From assembly GCF_001423295.1 (NCBI RefSeq), contig NZ_LMNG01000023.1:329680-393679 (forward strand): a stretch of DNA of 64,000 nucleotides, written 5' to 3'. A program made the position numbers and the translations under genes. The DNA is from Methylobacterium sp. Leaf112 (GTDB lineage Bacteria > Pseudomonadota > Alphaproteobacteria > Rhizobiales > Beijerinckiaceae). The notes below the pieces were generated by a model. It was not told the origin of the DNA. It did not search any database and saw only the letters and a list, made by a program, of their open reading frames with translations. Below are positions 1 through 8,359 of the stretch, in pieces. Every line of letters starts with the position of its first letter. The stretch's first letter is position 1.

Positions 1-153
1 GAAGGGGCCCATCTCGGTGGCGAAGGTCTGCATCACCTTGTCCACGGTCTGGTCCGTGATGACGCCTTTCTCGATCAGCAGGGCTTCCAGGGCCCGCACG
101 CGCGCCGCATTGCGCTTCTCGCGGTCCTGCGGATAGGCGAAACGATCTGTCAT
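1..153 (-). CDS. nthA: nitrile hydratase subunit alpha, N-terminal part only
   Basis: Partial gene running off the left edge. The minus-strand reading begins MTDRFAYPQDREKRNAARVR and continues with ALEALLIEKGVI, the usual N-terminal helix of nitrile hydratase alpha subunits. The enzyme hydrates nitriles to amides as an alpha/beta heteromer with a non-corrin Co or Fe centre in alpha. The metal-binding Cys-x-x-Cys-Ser-Cys motif lies outside the window, so the metal cannot be read here. It follows the beta-subunit gene on the same strand. The beta-before-alpha order is common in cobalt-type clusters, which is only a hint. Confidence 0.88.
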   Translation of the reverse strand, partial: MTDRFAYPQDREKRNAARVRALEALLIEKGVITDQTVDKVMQTFATEMGPF

Positions 154-281
154 GGGATTCCTGCCTTCTCGATGCCGGTTCGACGCCGCCGACGGAGGAC
201 CGGGGGGCCAAGTCCTATGCTTAGTCGCCGGGCGGACACGTGGATGGACCTCGACGAGGAGGCCCGTCGGAGGGGTCGGAT

Positions 282-1016
282 CTATGCGGCGGCCTGCTGC
301 TCAAGCGGTCGCAGGTAGGCGTCGAACAGGTCGGCGTAGATGAGGAAGCCCGGCTCGGCGTTGCCCGGCCACAGGTGCTGCGGATCGAACTTGATGCAGT
401 AGACCGGCATGGCAGGGCCGATGCCGTCCGGACCAGTCGAGCACAGGTAGCTGAACGCGTCGTCGTAGACGGTCTCGACGACGCCGACCTTGTTGCGCAG
501 GTAGCCCGGCAGGCGGGTGTGCTCCACAGTCGGCGGATCGCCGATGAGGACGGTGTCCCCCACCGCGAAACGTGGCTTGTCCGCCCATTCATGCCAGGGC
601 GAGTCCCCGTCGATGAGGTACTTGTGGATGCGGTCGTCGACTTCCGGCGTGCCGCCGGTCGATAGGAGCTTCCCCGGATCGGCGAGGTACTCGTCCGTGC
701 GGGCGTCGAGCTCGGCCTGCGTGATGTAGCCGTTGGCGACGAAGTAGCCAGATATCCCGCCGAGCCATTTTTCGTAGTAGCGGTACTTGAAGTAGTCGAA
801 CGGGTTCATCGCCTCCGCACCCTTGCGCAGGTCCGCCCAGGTCCACACCGTCCGGAAGGTGCTCGACGTCTGCGGCAGTTTGATCTGGGTGCTGAGCGCC
901 ATCATCGCTGTGTGGATGCCGAAGATGCGCTCCTCCCAGGGCTCGACGAAGACGCGCAGTTCCGGTGCGACGGGGTCGAGGCCTTCGAGGCCGCCGAGGG
1001 TATGCTGAAGTTTCAT
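282..1016 (-). CDS. nthB: nitrile hydratase subunit beta
   Basis: 244 residues. The start MKLQHTLGGLEGLDPVAP is typical of nitrile hydratase beta subunits, as is the C-terminal SH3-like barrel region (FAVGDTVLIG, TRLPGYLRNKVGVVE, YCIKFDPQHLWPG). The protein pairs with alpha to form the cytoplasmic enzyme that converts nitriles to amides. The ATG is preceded by a GGAGG ribosome binding site five bases away. The upstream DUF1097 gene stops 11 bases before this start, and the alpha gene follows 128 bases after this stop, so one operon is likely. The length is slightly above the family average and no key region is missing. Confidence 0.93.
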   Translation of the reverse strand: MKLQHTLGGLEGLDPVAPELRVFVEPWEERIFGIHTAMMALSTQIKLPQTSSTFRTVWTWADLRKGAEAMNPFDYFKYRYYEKWLGGISGYFVANGYITQAELDARTDEYLADPGKLLSTGGTPEVDDRIHKYLIDGDSPWHEWADKPRFAVGDTVLIGDPPTVEHTRLPGYLRNKVGVVETVYDDAFSYLCSTGPDGIGPAMPVYCIKFDPQHLWPGNAEPGFLIYADLFDAYLRPLEQQAAA

Positions 1017-1027
1017 GTGACCTCCGT

Positions 1028-1537
1028 TTAGCGAACAGTCGCGGTGGCGGTGGAACGTTGGGTCAGCGCCTGCGCCAGCATCTCGGAGACGATGCCGAAG
1101 AGGGCCCCCACCAGCATCGAGAACCCGGCCACGAGGGTAGGATGGGTGATCCCTCCATCAACAACGCCGTGACCCGTCGCCTGCGTCGTGCCAACGAGGC
1201 AGGCGAAGCCGAAGACGATGGCCGGCGGATAGCCGAGGAACCCGGCCGACGCGGCGAGGATCATGAGGCCGCTGCCGACGCCCACCGAGACGGCCGCGAC
1301 CACGGGCGAACCCGGTGCGAACGAGATCACGAGCAAGCATAGGCTCGCGATGACGATGCCGATCCAGTTCGACGCGACAGACTTGACCAGCCCGGAAACG
1401 CCGCCGCCGCAGGCGAAGAACGAGGCCCACCCGATGAAGGTGACCCAGACGGGGATCGGGAGGGCGGTGGCCGTAAGGTAGGTGTCGAGGCCTCCGAGGA
1501 CGGCGATGCTGGTGGCGAGGGCAAGCGTGGGGGGCAT
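1028..1537 (-). CDS. DUF1097-type small integral membrane protein
   Basis: 169 residues from the ATG at 1537, which has AGGAGTGA upstream; a longer reading frame to 1666 lacks such a site. About five hydrophobic segments fill the protein, and the overall pattern (ITHPTLVAGFSMLVGALFGIVSE at the end) fits DUF1097/YcdZ-like inner-membrane proteins. No enzymatic motif is visible. It lies between the G3E GTPase gene (38 bases upstream) and nthB (11 bases downstream), so it belongs to the nitrile hydratase operon. A role in metal or substrate entry is only an inference from position. Confidence 0.7.
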   Translation of the reverse strand: MPPTLALATSIAVLGGLDTYLTATALPIPVWVTFIGWASFFACGGGVSGLVKSVASNWIGIVIASLCLLVISFAPGSPVVAAVSVGVGSGLMILAASAGFLGYPPAIVFGFACLVGTTQATGHGVVDGGITHPTLVAGFSMLVGALFGIVSEMLAQALTQRSTATATVR

Positions 1538-1574
1538 CCGGGTCACTCCTGTCTGGATGAGGCGGGACGTGTCT

Positions 1575-2585
1575 TCAGGCGGCGGCCCGCCTCGCCATGC
1601 AGGCGCGTACCTCGGTCTCGATTGCGGTGCGGTCGAGGTTGCGCCCGATGAAGACGATCTCGCCACGGCGCATCTCGCCCTGGCGCCACGGGCGCCCGGG
1701 GCGGCCGTCCAACGTCATGTGGACGCCGTGGAAGACGTATCGGCGTGCCTCGCCCCGCACGGGCACGATGCCCTTGATCCGGAAGATGTCGGACCCCTTG
1801 GCCTGGACGAAACCGTTGAGCCACTTGAAGAAGGTCGAGGGGTCCAGGTCGTCCTCGACCGCCAGCGCCACACTCGTGATGGCGTCGTCGTGCTCGTGCT
1901 CAAGGTCGGACAGGAGCTCCGGCTCGATGGCGAGGGCGTTCTTGAGGTCGAAGGCGCGGATGCCCAGCACCTCGGTGGCCGGGACCGTCCCCTCGCGGAC
2001 GCGCAGGATGCGCGCGAGGGGATTGAGGCGACGCAGGTCCCGCTCGCGGAGCGCGAGGGTCTCGTCGTCGACGAGATCGGTCTTGTTCAGGATCAGGAGG
2101 TCGGCGAAGGCGATCTGCTCGCCCGCGATGTTCTCGCCGCCGGCCGCCTCCGCCTCCTCGCCCATGGCGAGCCAGATGGGATTATGAAGGGCGTCGACGA
2201 CCGTGACGAGCGCGTCCAGTTCCGTGCTCGCCCGGAGCCGCTCGTCGAGGATGAAGCTCTGGATGACGGGCGCCGGATCGGCGAGGCCCGTCGTCTCGAT
2301 CAGGATGCGTCGCACTCGCTGGGGCCGCGTCAGGAGACGCTCGATGGTCGAGACAAGATCCGCCCGCACCGTGCAACAGATGCAGCCGTTGTTGATCTCG
2401 ATGACGTCCTCGTCGACGCCCACGACGAGTTGGCCGTCGATGCCGACCGCCCCGAACTCGTTGACGATGACGGCGGTCCCCTCCGCCCCGTCCTGGGCCA
2501 GCAATTGGTTCAGGAGCGTGGTCTTGCCGGAGCCGAGGAAGCCCGTGAGGACCGTGACCGGGACTTTGCCGTTGGTCTCCGACAT
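1575..2585 (-). CDS. CobW/P47K-family G3E GTPase, probable nitrile hydratase metallochaperone
   Basis: 336 residues from the ATG at 2585 (MSETNGKVPVTVLTGFLGSG); a longer frame to 2945 has no support. Features in order: P-loop GFLGSGKTT near residue 17, the metal-binding CxCC motif in NNGCICCTVR near 70, the ETTG-type switch (IETTGLADP), the NKTD guanine motif, and a CobW C-terminal domain. G3E GTPases deliver metal to enzymes, and P47K homologues activate nitrile hydratase. This is the first gene of the operon cobW-like, DUF1097, nthB, nthA. Which metal it carries is not shown by the sequence. Confidence 0.9.
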   Translation of the reverse strand: MSETNGKVPVTVLTGFLGSGKTTLLNQLLAQDGAEGTAVIVNEFGAVGIDGQLVVGVDEDVIEINNGCICCTVRADLVSTIERLLTRPQRVRRILIETTGLADPAPVIQSFILDERLRASTELDALVTVVDALHNPIWLAMGEEAEAAGGENIAGEQIAFADLLILNKTDLVDDETLALRERDLRRLNPLARILRVREGTVPATEVLGIRAFDLKNALAIEPELLSDLEHEHDDAITSVALAVEDDLDPSTFFKWLNGFVQAKGSDIFRIKGIVPVRGEARRYVFHGVHMTLDGRPGRPWRQGEMRRGEIVFIGRNLDRTAIETEVRACMARRAAA

Positions 2586-2736
2586 CGGACGTACTCCTCG
2601 TAAGTCGTGCTTTTTCGAAAGGAAGGCTAGGACTGGAAAAGGTCGGTGACCAGCTTGGCGATGCAGCAATTTCCGCCAAACGGGATGCAGATCTCGACAT
2701 GTCCGCCGACGTGCTTCTGGCGTGGACATATGCTGC

Positions 2737-3765
2737 CTACCGAATACGCAAGTCGGCCTGGTCGGACTTGGCCTCGACGTTCCGCGCGGGGCCTTGGAAA
2801 CGCTGGCGATAGTCACCCGGGGCGATCCCAAGGTGGCGCAGGAAAGCGCGGCGAAGGGTGTCGGTCGATCCGAATCCGCATCGGTGAGCGACCTGTTGGA
2901 TGCTCGTCGTCCCGATTTCGAGGAGGCTGCGGGCGGCCTCGACACGCGCCGCCTCGACGTACCGGGCCGGGGTCGTATGCAGTTCCTCCCGGAAGAGGCG
3001 CATCAGGCTTCTCTCGCTCATGGCTGCCCGATGGGCGAGACGCGCCAGGGAGAGATCCTCGGGCAGGTTGGCGAGGACGAAATCCGATATCCCGCCGAGT
3101 TGGGATTGCTCGGTGAGTTGGGCGCGGAGGTGCACGCTGAACTGCGATTGCCCGCCCGGCCGGCGCAGGAATACGACGAGGGCCCGGGCGACGGCGAGCG
3201 AGACGCCGGATCCACAATCCTGCTCGATGAGGGCGAGCGCGAGGTCGATGCCCGCGGTGACGCCGGCCGAGCTGTAGACGTGCTCGTCCCGCACGAAGAT
3301 CCGGTCGGGTTCGACATGGACCCCCGGGTAGCGTGCCGCCAACGCGCCTGCGTATTGCCAGTGCGTGGTCGCGCGCCGGCCTTCCAGGAGGCCGGCCGCG
3401 GCCAGGATGAAGGCCCCGTTGCAGATGGAGGCGATCCGGCGCGTCGTCGGCGCCTTTTCCAGCAGCCAATCCCTAAGGGCGAGGTCCTGCGTCTCGTCCT
3501 GGACGTCGGGGCTGCCCACGACGAGAAGAGTGTCGAAAGTCTCGCCCGCCTCGCCGATGAGCCGGTCCGGAAGGATGCGGAGCCCTGACGATGCGCGGAT
3601 CGGGCCCGGGGCGGTGCCGAGCAGGGAGACCGCGTAGCTGACCCCTGCATCAGGGATCCGGCCGACCTGCGAGAACGTATCCACCGGACCGACGATGTCT
3701 AGGGACTGGGACCCGCCCGGGGCGACGATGCCGACGCTGATCACGCGACGTTCGAGTTCTTGCAT
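2737..3765 (-). CDS. GlxA-family transcriptional regulator (DJ-1/PfpI-like plus AraC domain)
   Basis: 342 residues from the ATG at 3765 (MQELERRVISVGIVAPGG). The N-terminal half is a class-I amidotransferase-like fold: SICNGAFILAAAGLLEGR holds the nucleophile-elbow cysteine, and THW and SSAGVTAGIDLALALIE are typical. The C-terminal third is an AraC/XylS double helix-turn-helix (MSERSLMRLFREEL and then VAHRCGFGSTDTLRRAFLRH). Such proteins are cytoplasmic regulators; the N-domain probably senses a metabolite. It is an orphan between the nitrile hydratase operon and the transporter gene. Targets are unknown; the adjacent operons are the natural candidates. Confidence 0.88.
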   Translation of the reverse strand: MQELERRVISVGIVAPGGSQSLDIVGPVDTFSQVGRIPDAGVSYAVSLLGTAPGPIRASSGLRILPDRLIGEAGETFDTLLVVGSPDVQDETQDLALRDWLLEKAPTTRRIASICNGAFILAAAGLLEGRRATTHWQYAGALAARYPGVHVEPDRIFVRDEHVYSSAGVTAGIDLALALIEQDCGSGVSLAVARALVVFLRRPGGQSQFSVHLRAQLTEQSQLGGISDFVLANLPEDLSLARLAHRAAMSERSLMRLFREELHTTPARYVEAARVEAARSLLEIGTTSIQQVAHRCGFGSTDTLRRAFLRHLGIAPGDYRQRFQGPARNVEAKSDQADLRIR

Positions 3766-3843
3766 CGCGTCTGCGGTCCCGGGACAGGGGCGGTTCAATG
3801 GTGTCGGCCGGGGAAGCCGATGGCGAGGCGACCGGACGCGTGA

Positions 3844-3872
3844 CCCCGCCGCACGGAAACCGGGCGGCGGGG
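3844..3872 (-). terminator. GC-rich hairpin downstream of the MHS transporter gene
   Basis: Perfect 9-bp inverted repeat: CCCCGCCGC at 3844-3852 pairs with GCGGCGGGG at 3864-3872 around an 11-base loop. It lies 10 bases beyond the stop of the minus-strand transporter gene. No clear U-tract follows, so it is a terminator-like stem rather than a canonical intrinsic terminator. Confidence 0.5.
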
Positions 3873-3881
3873 GATGGTCTG

Positions 3882-5519
3882 TCAGAGACGCGCAGTATTA
3901 GTCTCGCGCAGCAACAGGGCCCCGACGACCGCGGTGACGGCGGCGATGACCACCGTATACCAGAGGCCCGCGAAGACATCGCCGGCGCTCACCACCATCG
4001 AGGCGGCGATGAGCGGGGCGAAACCGCCGATCCAGCCATTGCCGAACTGCAGCGCGACCGACACACCGCTGTAGCGGATATGGGTCGGGAAGAGTTCGAC
4101 CAGCATGGCCCCGAGAGGGCCGTAGACCATGGTCGCCAGGAAGACGAGGACGAACAGCAGCGCCACCATCATCGGGGCGTTGACCTGGGCCGGATCCGCC
4201 TTGAGCGGCAACCCAGCCTCGACGAGGGCGGCCTTCAGGACCGGCTCGTCGAAGCCATCGAACGTGCGTTCGCCGAATTGCACGGTGAAACGGTCACCCG
4301 ACGTGACGGTATACGGCACGGCATAGGCGGTCAGGAACGACTTGGCTTTCGAGCAGGGCGTGGTTTTCGCAGGGGAGAACAGCTGCGTCACGACCGATTG
4401 CTCGGCGATGCATTCGGGCCCCCGTAGCGCCACCGTATGGCTTGCCCGGAACGTCGCGAGGCGAGGATTGCCGTAGGTCATCAGGCCGTTGAAGATCGGG
4501 ATGAACAGGATCGCCGACAGGGCGCAGCCGGCGACGATGATCCACTTGCGGCCGATGACGTCGGACAGCCAGCCGAAGACAACGAAGAACGGGGTTGCCA
4601 GGACGAGCGCGACCGTCAGGTAGATGTACGCGGTGCTCGCATCGAGCCGCAGCGTGTTGGTCATGAAATACAGGCTGTAGAAGTGGCCGGTGTACCAGAT
4701 CACGGCCTGGCCCGCGACGGCACCGAAGATCGCGACGAGTACGATACGCAGGTTGCGCCTCTTGCCGAGGACTTCCTTGATCGGGTTCTTGGAGGTCTTG
4801 CCCTCCGACTGCATCTGCTTGAAGACCGGGGATTCATGCAGCTTGAGCCGGATGTAGAGCGAGAGCAGCAGCAGGCCGAGGGACCCGACGAACGGGATGC
4901 GCCAGCCCCAGGAGGCGAAGGCTTCGGGCGACATAGCGTTGCGGCACACGAGGATGGCGAGGAGCGAGAGCAGGAGGCCGCCGGTCGCGGTGATCTGGAT
5001 CCAGCTCGTGAGGAACCCGCGACGTCCGGGTGAGGCGTGTTCCGCCACGTAGGTGACGGCGCCGCCGAACTCGCCGCCGACCGCCAAGCCCTGCAGCAGG
5101 CGGAGAGAAACCAGGATGACGGGGGCCCACCACCCGATCTGCGCGAAGGTCGGCAACAGGCCGACGACGGCCGTCGCCAGGCCCATGATCAGCATGGTGA
5201 TGAGGAAGGTGCGCTTGCGGCCGACGACGTCGCCGAGGCGGCCGAACACGAGGGCGCCGAACGGCCGGAGAACGAACCCGGCCCCGAAGGTAGCCAGCGA
5301 CGCCAGGAAGGCCGCGGTCTCATTGCCGGGCGGGAAGAAGAGCACCCCGAAGAAGGCGGCGAGGCTTCCGTAGATGAAGAAGTCGTACCATTCGAACACG
5401 GTGCCGAGGGCGGCGGCCAGCACGACGCGGCGGGTGCCGGCCGGATCGTGGATGCCGGGGGCCGGTGGGTGGAGTGCGGAGCCTTGGCCGCCGATTGGTG
5501 TGATGGCACTGGTCGACAT
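3882..5519 (-). CDS. MFS transporter, metabolite:H+ symporter (MHS) type
   Basis: 545 residues, start MSTSAITPIGG. The signature AALGTVFEWYDFFIYGSLAAF opens the first transmembrane segment of the MHS subfamily (ShiA/ProP-like), followed by FGRLGDVVGRKRT, the MFS loop-2/3 motif. About 12 membrane segments are present. An insertion of roughly 90 mostly polar residues (about 345-435), containing two cysteines, interrupts the second half, which is unusual for MHS proteins and makes it longer than the usual 430-450. The substrate is probably an organic acid or betaine-like compound but is unproven. It lies 67 bases downstream of the hydrolase gene on the same strand and probably shares its sigma-54 promoter. 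Confidence 0.85.
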   Translation of the reverse strand: MSTSAITPIGGQGSALHPPAPGIHDPAGTRRVVLAAALGTVFEWYDFFIYGSLAAFFGVLFFPPGNETAAFLASLATFGAGFVLRPFGALVFGRLGDVVGRKRTFLITMLIMGLATAVVGLLPTFAQIGWWAPVILVSLRLLQGLAVGGEFGGAVTYVAEHASPGRRGFLTSWIQITATGGLLLSLLAILVCRNAMSPEAFASWGWRIPFVGSLGLLLLSLYIRLKLHESPVFKQMQSEGKTSKNPIKEVLGKRRNLRIVLVAIFGAVAGQAVIWYTGHFYSLYFMTNTLRLDASTAYIYLTVALVLATPFFVVFGWLSDVIGRKWIIVAGCALSAILFIPIFNGLMTYGNPRLATFRASHTVALRGPECIAEQSVVTQLFSPAKTTPCSKAKSFLTAYAVPYTVTSGDRFTVQFGERTFDGFDEPVLKAALVEAGLPLKADPAQVNAPMMVALLFVLVFLATMVYGPLGAMLVELFPTHIRYSGVSVALQFGNGWIGGFAPLIAASMVVSAGDVFAGLWYTVVIAAVTAVVGALLLRETNTARL

Positions 5520-5586
5520 CGGTATCCCCTCGTCGTTCGGGTTTCAGGCGTTGGATGAAGCGCGCATTCCCGGGTCGGCCCCGAGG

Positions 5587-6375
5587 TCAGCGGGACGCGT
5601 GGCGGGCCAGGAACTCGCCGAGGACCGCGTTGAAGGCGTCCGGCTGCTCGATCATCGGGAAGTGCGCGGCATCGGCGACCACGGAGAGCACGCTCCCCCG
5701 AATGCCGTCGGCGAGCGCGCGGGACTGGGCCGGCGGCGTGATGGCATCCTCGGCACCGACAACCACGAGAGTCGGGACCTTGATCGCAGAAAGCTCAGAC
5801 CGGCTGTCGCTGTCATTGAGGGACCGTATGGCCGCGCGCGCGACATGGTCGGGGGTCTGGACGACCTCGTTCTTCGCCCATTCCACGAGCGAGGCGGAGG
5901 CGCAGGCGGCGAAGGACCTCTCGATGACGTTCTGGCTCGCCTTGGCGACGCCGACGTTGGCGATGGCGGCAAGGACGTTCTCGACCTTCACGTCGGGTCC
6001 GAGGCCGTGCGGCGTCGCGCCGACCAGCACGAGGGTGGTGACGCGGTCTGGGTTCCTTAGGGTGAAGCGCTGGGCAATCGTTCCGCCCATGGACAGTCCG
6101 ACCAGGACGCACGATCCGATGTCGAGGGCATCCAGGACCCGTTCGACGTCCGCCACGAACGCGTCGATGGTGTAGTGCCGGTCAACCGGATGCGGGGAGA
6201 CGCCATGGCCCGGCAGGTTGATGCGGACGACCCGCCGATCCTGCGAGAACGGCGCGACCTGCTCCTTCCAGAACTCGGCGGTGGTCGTGAAACCATGCAC
6301 GAAGACGATCACGGGTCCCTGACCCGTGATCTCTACGACGCTATCCCCAATCAGTCGCTGCTCGATCTTCGTCAC
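5587..6375 (-). CDS. alpha/beta-fold hydrolase
   Basis: 262 residues from a GTG at 6375 (GTG ACG AAG ATC GAG). The oxyanion region VIVFVHGFTTTAEFW, nucleophile elbow GLSMGG, acid VVVGAEDAITPP and histidine in DAAHFPMIEQPD make a complete Ser-Asp-His set, as in enol-lactonase-like hydrolases. Another in-frame GTG at 6411 is disfavoured: it would lie upstream of the transcript start predicted from the sigma-54 element at 6415-6429, while the GTG at 6375 has GGAG seven bases upstream. The MHS transporter gene follows, which suggests uptake and hydrolysis of one substrate class. The actual ester or lactone is unknown. Confidence 0.85.
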   Translation of the reverse strand: MTKIEQRLIGDSVVEITGQGPVIVFVHGFTTTAEFWKEQVAPFSQDRRVVRINLPGHGVSPHPVDRHYTIDAFVADVERVLDALDIGSCVLVGLSMGGTIAQRFTLRNPDRVTTLVLVGATPHGLGPDVKVENVLAAIANVGVAKASQNVIERSFAACASASLVEWAKNEVVQTPDHVARAAIRSLNDSDSRSELSAIKVPTLVVVGAEDAITPPAQSRALADGIRGSVLSVVADAAHFPMIEQPDAFNAVLGEFLARHASR

Positions 6376-6414
6376 GCCGATGCTCCGGAGGGTTGCTTGA
6401 CCCCTGGACACAGC

Positions 6415-6429
6415 GCAACTCGGAAGCCA
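6415..6429 (-). promoter_or_regulatory. sigma-54 (-24/-12) promoter for the hydrolase-transporter operon
   Basis: On the minus strand the sequence TGGCTTCCGAGTTGC has the invariant GG and GC doublets with exactly ten bases between them, and TGGC-N7-TTGC as in the RpoN consensus. It lies between the hydrolase start and the divergent gene for an RpoN-dependent activator. The predicted transcript would begin near 6403, about 28 bases before the GTG at 6375. Confidence 0.65.
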
Positions 6430-6575
6430 GACTGGCGGTGCTCGTATCGAATATTCTAAGTGACTGTTTTTTCCGGGCTAGTTGCCTAGTTTTCATGCTC
6501 AGCGCTGCATTGACGAGGACGGAGAAGGGCACGAAGGTCGCATCATTGAGACCCCCGTCGCAGAATTGAGACGTC

Positions 6576-7937
6576 ATGTCCTCACTGCTCGCTTGGCCCG
6601 CGGCTGGAACGGACGACGCGCAGATGCTGCGCCTCCTGTTGGACCACGTCTCGGATTGCCTCGTCGCCGTCGACGGCGCCGGGTTGATCGTCCTGATCAA
6701 CCGCTCCTACTGCGCCCTGCTCGGTGGCGGCGAGGAGGAATTCCTTGGCAAGCACATCACCGAGGTCATCGGGTCCCAGACGCGCCTCCATCTCGTCGCC
6801 CAGGGCGACAAGCCGATGTCGCCCTTTCCCCTGGAGGTCCGCGGCCACAAGCTGCTGGCCCGGCAGGTACCGGTCCTGAAGGACGGGAGGCCGGTCGGGG
6901 CCATCGGCGTCGCCCTGTTCTCCAGCCCCTCGGCGCTCCGCCGTGCATACCAGCGCTTCGAGAGCGCCGTCGCGGTCCCGGCGCCCATGGCGGCCTGGCG
7001 GACGAAGTTCGATCTCAGTGACATCGTCGGCGACGATCCTGCGCTGGAGGAATGCAGGTCACGGCTGAGATCGGCCGCCAATACGGACTTCCCGGTCCTG
7101 ATCGACGGCGAGACGGGAACCGGCAAGGAGCTCGCCGCCCATGCCCTTCACGCCGCGTCGTCCCGATCTGGCGGACCATTCGTCGCCGTCAACTGCGCTT
7201 CCATCCCGGCGGAGCTCATCGACTCCGAGCTGTTCGGGTACGAGGGTGGCGCGTTCACCGGCGCGGCGAGCGCGGGCAAGGTCGGGAAGATCGAGCTCGC
7301 GTCCGGCGGCACGCTGTTCCTCGATGAGATCGGCGACATGCCGCTTCGCCTCCAAGGCAGCCTGCTCAGGGTGCTGCAGACCGGGGAGATAGTCCGGGTA
7401 GGCGGAACCAGGCCGATCCCGGTGGACTTCAGGCTAGCATGCGCCACTCACCGGACGCTTGAGGACCGCCTGGCCGCGGGCGACTTTCGTAGCGACCTGT
7501 TCTATCGCATCGCTGTCCTCCGGGTCCGGATGCCCGCCTTGCGTGAACGCGACGACTTCACGATGCTCCTGGGCGCGTTGCTCGGCAGGATCCGCGAGAC
7601 GAGCGGAGCTCCTGACAGGGAACTCACGGGCCAGCAATTGCACCGCTTGAAATCGCATCGATGGCCCGGAAACGTGCGCGAGCTCGAAAGCGTGCTGACC
7701 CGATATCTGGTGATGGGCGAGATCGAAATCAGCGTGATTCCCGGCGTCGGTCCCGTGGGCGAGCAGGCGCCGACTGGCAACCTGAAGGCGCTTACGGACC
7801 GCCAGCGCGCGCAGATGGCCGAGGAAGCATTTACCGGGGCCGGTGGCGATGTCGACGATGCCGCCCGGCGGCTTGGCATCAGCCGGTCCCAATTCTACCG
7901 CATACGGTCCAAGGGACGCCGTACGGACCCAGACTGA
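6576..7937 (+). CDS. sigma-54-dependent transcriptional activator (PAS, AAA+, Fis-type HTH)
   Basis: 453 residues. A PAS domain (about 15-115) replaces the usual receiver. The AAA+ core has Walker A GETGTGKE at 178-185, the sigma-54 contact loop GAFTGA at 225-230 and Walker B GGTLFLDE at 244-251. A Fis-type helix-turn-helix lies near 420-445 (DDAARRLGISRSQFYRI). All signature motifs are intact, so it should remodel RpoN holoenzyme. It is divergent from the hydrolase-MHS operon, which carries a good -24/-12 element, so that operon is the likely target. The PAS domain may sense the substrate or redox state, which is inference. Confidence 0.93.
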   Translation: MSSLLAWPAAGTDDAQMLRLLLDHVSDCLVAVDGAGLIVLINRSYCALLGGGEEEFLGKHITEVIGSQTRLHLVAQGDKPMSPFPLEVRGHKLLARQVPVLKDGRPVGAIGVALFSSPSALRRAYQRFESAVAVPAPMAAWRTKFDLSDIVGDDPALEECRSRLRSAANTDFPVLIDGETGTGKELAAHALHAASSRSGGPFVAVNCASIPAELIDSELFGYEGGAFTGAASAGKVGKIELASGGTLFLDEIGDMPLRLQGSLLRVLQTGEIVRVGGTRPIPVDFRLACATHRTLEDRLAAGDFRSDLFYRIAVLRVRMPALRERDDFTMLLGALLGRIRETSGAPDRELTGQQLHRLKSHRWPGNVRELESVLTRYLVMGEIEISVIPGVGPVGEQAPTGNLKALTDRQRAQMAEEAFTGAGGDVDDAARRLGISRSQFYRIRSKGRRTDPD

Positions 7938-7978
7938 CATGCGGAGAGCACAGTCGAGGACACAGCTTCGGGTCATTC

Positions 7979-8004
7979 ATGGGAGCGGCGACGTCCGCTC
8001 CCAT
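7979..8004 (+). terminator. hairpin downstream of the sigma-54 activator gene
   Basis: Perfect 10-bp inverted repeat, ATGGGAGCGG (7979-7988) and CCGCTCCCAT (7995-8004), around a 6-base loop, 42 bases beyond the activator stop. No U-tract is seen. It may end transcription from the activator gene towards the convergent CheB-CheR gene. Confidence 0.45.
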
Positions 8005-8017
8005 ACACCGCAATCCC

Positions 8018-8121
8018 AAAGCGGACTGCACGAAATCCACCCGACCCGGTCATACAGCGGACCGTCAGGACCCGACCCATCCCGGCCTTACCAAGAGCAA
8101 TTGGCGCATGCCAAAAGCAGT
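8018..8121. repeat. dispersed intergenic repeat, copy A
   Basis: Shares with copies B-H the left marker AAAGCGGAC, the centre ATCCACCCGACCCGGTC, CAGCGGACCGTCAGGACCCG, and a right-hand AAAAGCAG-like end. The 422-base gap 7938-8359 otherwise holds the hairpin at 7979-8004 and no supportable gene. Confidence 0.7.
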
Positions 8122-8359
8122 CATTGGTCGCCAGGATCACAGTTTCGGCTCGGGGCGGTAATCGGATCTTGGCCTACTACCAAAAAGCTGACGTTCCATT
8201 TTCGGGTTATGCCGGCGACGCTCGCTGCTCTCTTATGGGTGGGGCCAAGCTCTACGAAGCCGTGTCGACGTTCGCTGCTCGTGAGCATGCAACCGTACCC
8301 GCGTCACGCCCGCGCAATCGGACCACCAAGGTCCTGAGCGCGGTGCTCAAACCCGTCGG

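Noticed and set aside
2586..2736. Possible sigma-54 site upstream of the G3E GTPase gene (GCAA and GCCA on the plus strand near 2667-2679)
   Set aside because: Spacing between the two elements is two bases short of the RpoN requirement.
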